A stretch of DNA of 64,000 nucleotides, from the NCBI RefSeq assembly GCF_900143185.1, contig NZ_FSRQ01000001.1, positions 62,001 through 126,000 on the forward strand, in the 5' to 3' direction. A program made the translations under genes and the position numbers. The stretch comes from Chryseobacterium scophthalmum. GTDB lineage: Bacteria; Bacteroidota; Bacteroidia; Flavobacteriales; Weeksellaceae. Below, one piece after another: positions 63,601 through 64,000 of the stretch. How positions within the stretch are numbered: the stretch's first letter is position 1; each line of letters begins with the position of its first letter. The notes beneath the pieces are model-generated. The model did not search any database. It was given only the letters and a program-made list of their open reading frames with translations, and had not been told where the DNA came from.

Positions 63601-64000
63601 AATTTAAAATAAGTAAATCCTACACATAAACACGCAATGCCCAACCAAAATAAGCGATTCCAAAGCAAAATACCCGAGAATGGAACTGCATTTTCATTTT
63701 GTTCAAAAGGCGTCCAATATTCGGTGGTCTGTCTCAATGCAAAACTTCCGAACGGATCGATAAGGGAAGCCAAATTTTTATTTTGAATATCCGATAAAAT
63801 ACTATCGCTCAAAATCGAAAGTAAAAGCAAAATAATGCAAAAAAGATATGAAGACAAAGTACTTCTTGTAAGCGTTGTCAATGCGAAAAAAATAGAGCCG
63901 ATAATCAAAGTGTTCACGACTGTGAAAATCAAAAAAGGCAATAGATAATTGAAGACATCGATCGGGCCTAACTGCGGAGTTCCGAGTCCGTACAAAGTTC
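60696..64000 (-). CDS. ABC-2 permease / M1-family aminopeptidase fusion, partial
   Basis: The frame is open to the window edge (at least 1100 codons), so the N-terminus is missing. From the window end: about 10 membrane helices in two ABC-2 permease-like blocks (first about 430 residues), one more helix near 450, then a soluble M1-peptidase region. The zinc site HEVAHQWWG (HExxH, around residue 812 of the visible part) and the downstream Glu in MSETFSQYSALMV are intact. Such fusions with an ABC ATPase neighbour are common in Bacteroidota. The substrate is unknown. Confidence 0.88.
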   Translation of the reverse strand, partial: TLYGLGTPQLGPIDVFNYLLPFLIFTVVNTLIIGSIFFALTTLTRSTLSSYLFCIILLLLSILSDSILSDIQNKNLASLIDPFGSFALRQTTEYWTPFEQNENAVPFSGILLWNRLFWLGIACLCVGFTYFKFDFNQFLQPFSLFKKKKSNAEEVVYSNSGKSLQEILTVQKDFGWIAKLKELFYLSFFEVKRIVYTPFFGIISFIFGVMLIVISNFMKSMYDAEAIPVTFLLAELAEEGLSFFLLLLIVFFSGNIVWRERENKIDELIGVSTVSNFNLMFSKFLGMVWMVIIMQIFSNLICIGIQFYKGFYDVEPLTYLKFNLYNLPYYLVLIGFSLFVQFIVNNKYFGFFLAIFPVVFLPILYNYLEIDGILYSFNSNGPQLPYSALNGFGQVLYSYFIVKSYWILMMLFLLFIALIAFPRGKEKGLSKKYLLSKTSFKLKHKALLFIFLLSTVGLGGYIYYNTHILNKTYTEVEIEKMRVDYEKKYKYLEKISQPRIVSSDLKIDIYPKTSGWSVDGIYYLKNKQQKPIDSIIIKYPNNLDGHYSYQKIQLSASGKEIFNDEKVGLKLVKLNKPLQPGDSVAFNFQYKFQPKGFANSETETDVVGNGSFFNSHNLPGLGYDSDTELSENDARKKYGLKPKPRLAKVNDQKARMNNFISNDADWIRFKTQISTDENQIAIAPGYLQKEWKANGRRYFTYKMDSPILNFYAFLSADYQVKKSKWNNVNIEIYYQKGHEYNVGRMISSIQNSLSYYTKNFGPYQHKQVRIIEFPRYASFAQSFPNTIPYSEEIGFLTKVEPNKPEKIDLPFYVTAHEVAHQWWGHQVAGGNVQGSAMMSETFSQYSALMVMEHEYGAQAMKKFLSYELDKYLKGRSQESKSEMPLMLVENQNYIHYNKGSVVMYALKDYLGEAKLNSILKKYLNQTKFQEPPYTNSVEFVNLLKKETPDSLQYLVKDMFENIILYENYVKNLSYKKIGAKYQVKLTVGSAKYRVDGKGKSKKIPVADYIDIAVLAAKSKQFPEGKELIFKKVKMDKPEKTFTFFINEEPLEAGIDPYAKLIDRNTKNNVHDFKSQPAKVNLDEDDKSGGAGMKVTVNTGD

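Overview
The window looks like a chromosomal segment of a Bacteroidota bacterium, most probably a flavobacterium close to Chryseobacterium (Weeksellaceae). The reasons are low GC, AT-rich leaders without clear Shine-Dalgarno sites, promoter boxes of the Bacteroidota form TAnnTTTG, a GLPGLI-family protein, two DUF4097-like envelope proteins behind an ECF sigma/anti-sigma pair, a eukaryote-like PurB, a single-chain PurL and an M1 peptidase fused to an ABC-2 permease. The genus is inferred from gene content, not proven.

Layout. 0-8.3 kb holds a YdcF-like protein (cut by the left edge) overlapping an S41 peptidase lipoprotein, an MBL-fold hydrolase, a small GNAT protein, a Bcr/CflA-like MFS exporter, monomeric isocitrate dehydrogenase and thiol peroxidase. 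8.3-12.8 kb holds two tandem class III adenylate cyclases with different sensor halves (TPR plus one membrane helix; extracellular beta domain plus 7TM). 12.9-16.5 kb holds an HD protein, YitT, a VOC protein and a DUF763 protein. 16.7-24.4 kb is a same-strand run of a Crp/Fnr-like regulator with small VOC, DinB, SRPBCC, HhH, SDR and DoxX-like genes. 24.5-30.7 kb holds purB, a WG-repeat protein and purL. 30.9-34.0 kb is an ECF sigma / HEAT-repeat anti-sigma / two DUF4097-like gene module. 34-36.7 kb holds a barstar-like protein, a diacylglycerol-kinase-family protein, a secreted protein and dnaN.

36.8-43.9 kb is the accessory part, all on the minus strand. It contains a frameshifted beta-propeller gene, small lipoproteins, a GLPGLI protein, and an overlapping three-gene unit (HNH nuclease, unknown protein, minimal nucleotidyltransferase) bounded by a 17-bp inverted repeat. 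Three related hairpin-forming elements sit between these genes, and the picture resembles a small integron-like cassette array without an integrase. An AAA ATPase and a MepB-family protein follow.

44-55 kb returns to household and envelope genes: a LytS/LytR two-component pair, a methyltransferase, an Fpg/Nei glycosylase, dGTPase, an SPFH protein, small membrane or lipoproteins and an APC permease. 55-60.1 kb carries a 987-aa TPR protein and an outer-membrane barrel protein. A tRNA-Arg(UCG) at 60.16 kb is followed by what looks like a decayed integrase N-terminus, and the right edge cuts the M1 peptidase/permease fusion.

Short palindromic elements and three tandem arrays with different 7-bp units lie in the intergenic spaces. 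The best candidates for something undescribed are the HNH/unknown/nucleotidyltransferase cassette with its hairpin borders, the pair of cyclases with different sensors, and the near-identical hairpin shared by the purL terminator and the start of the barstar-like gene.
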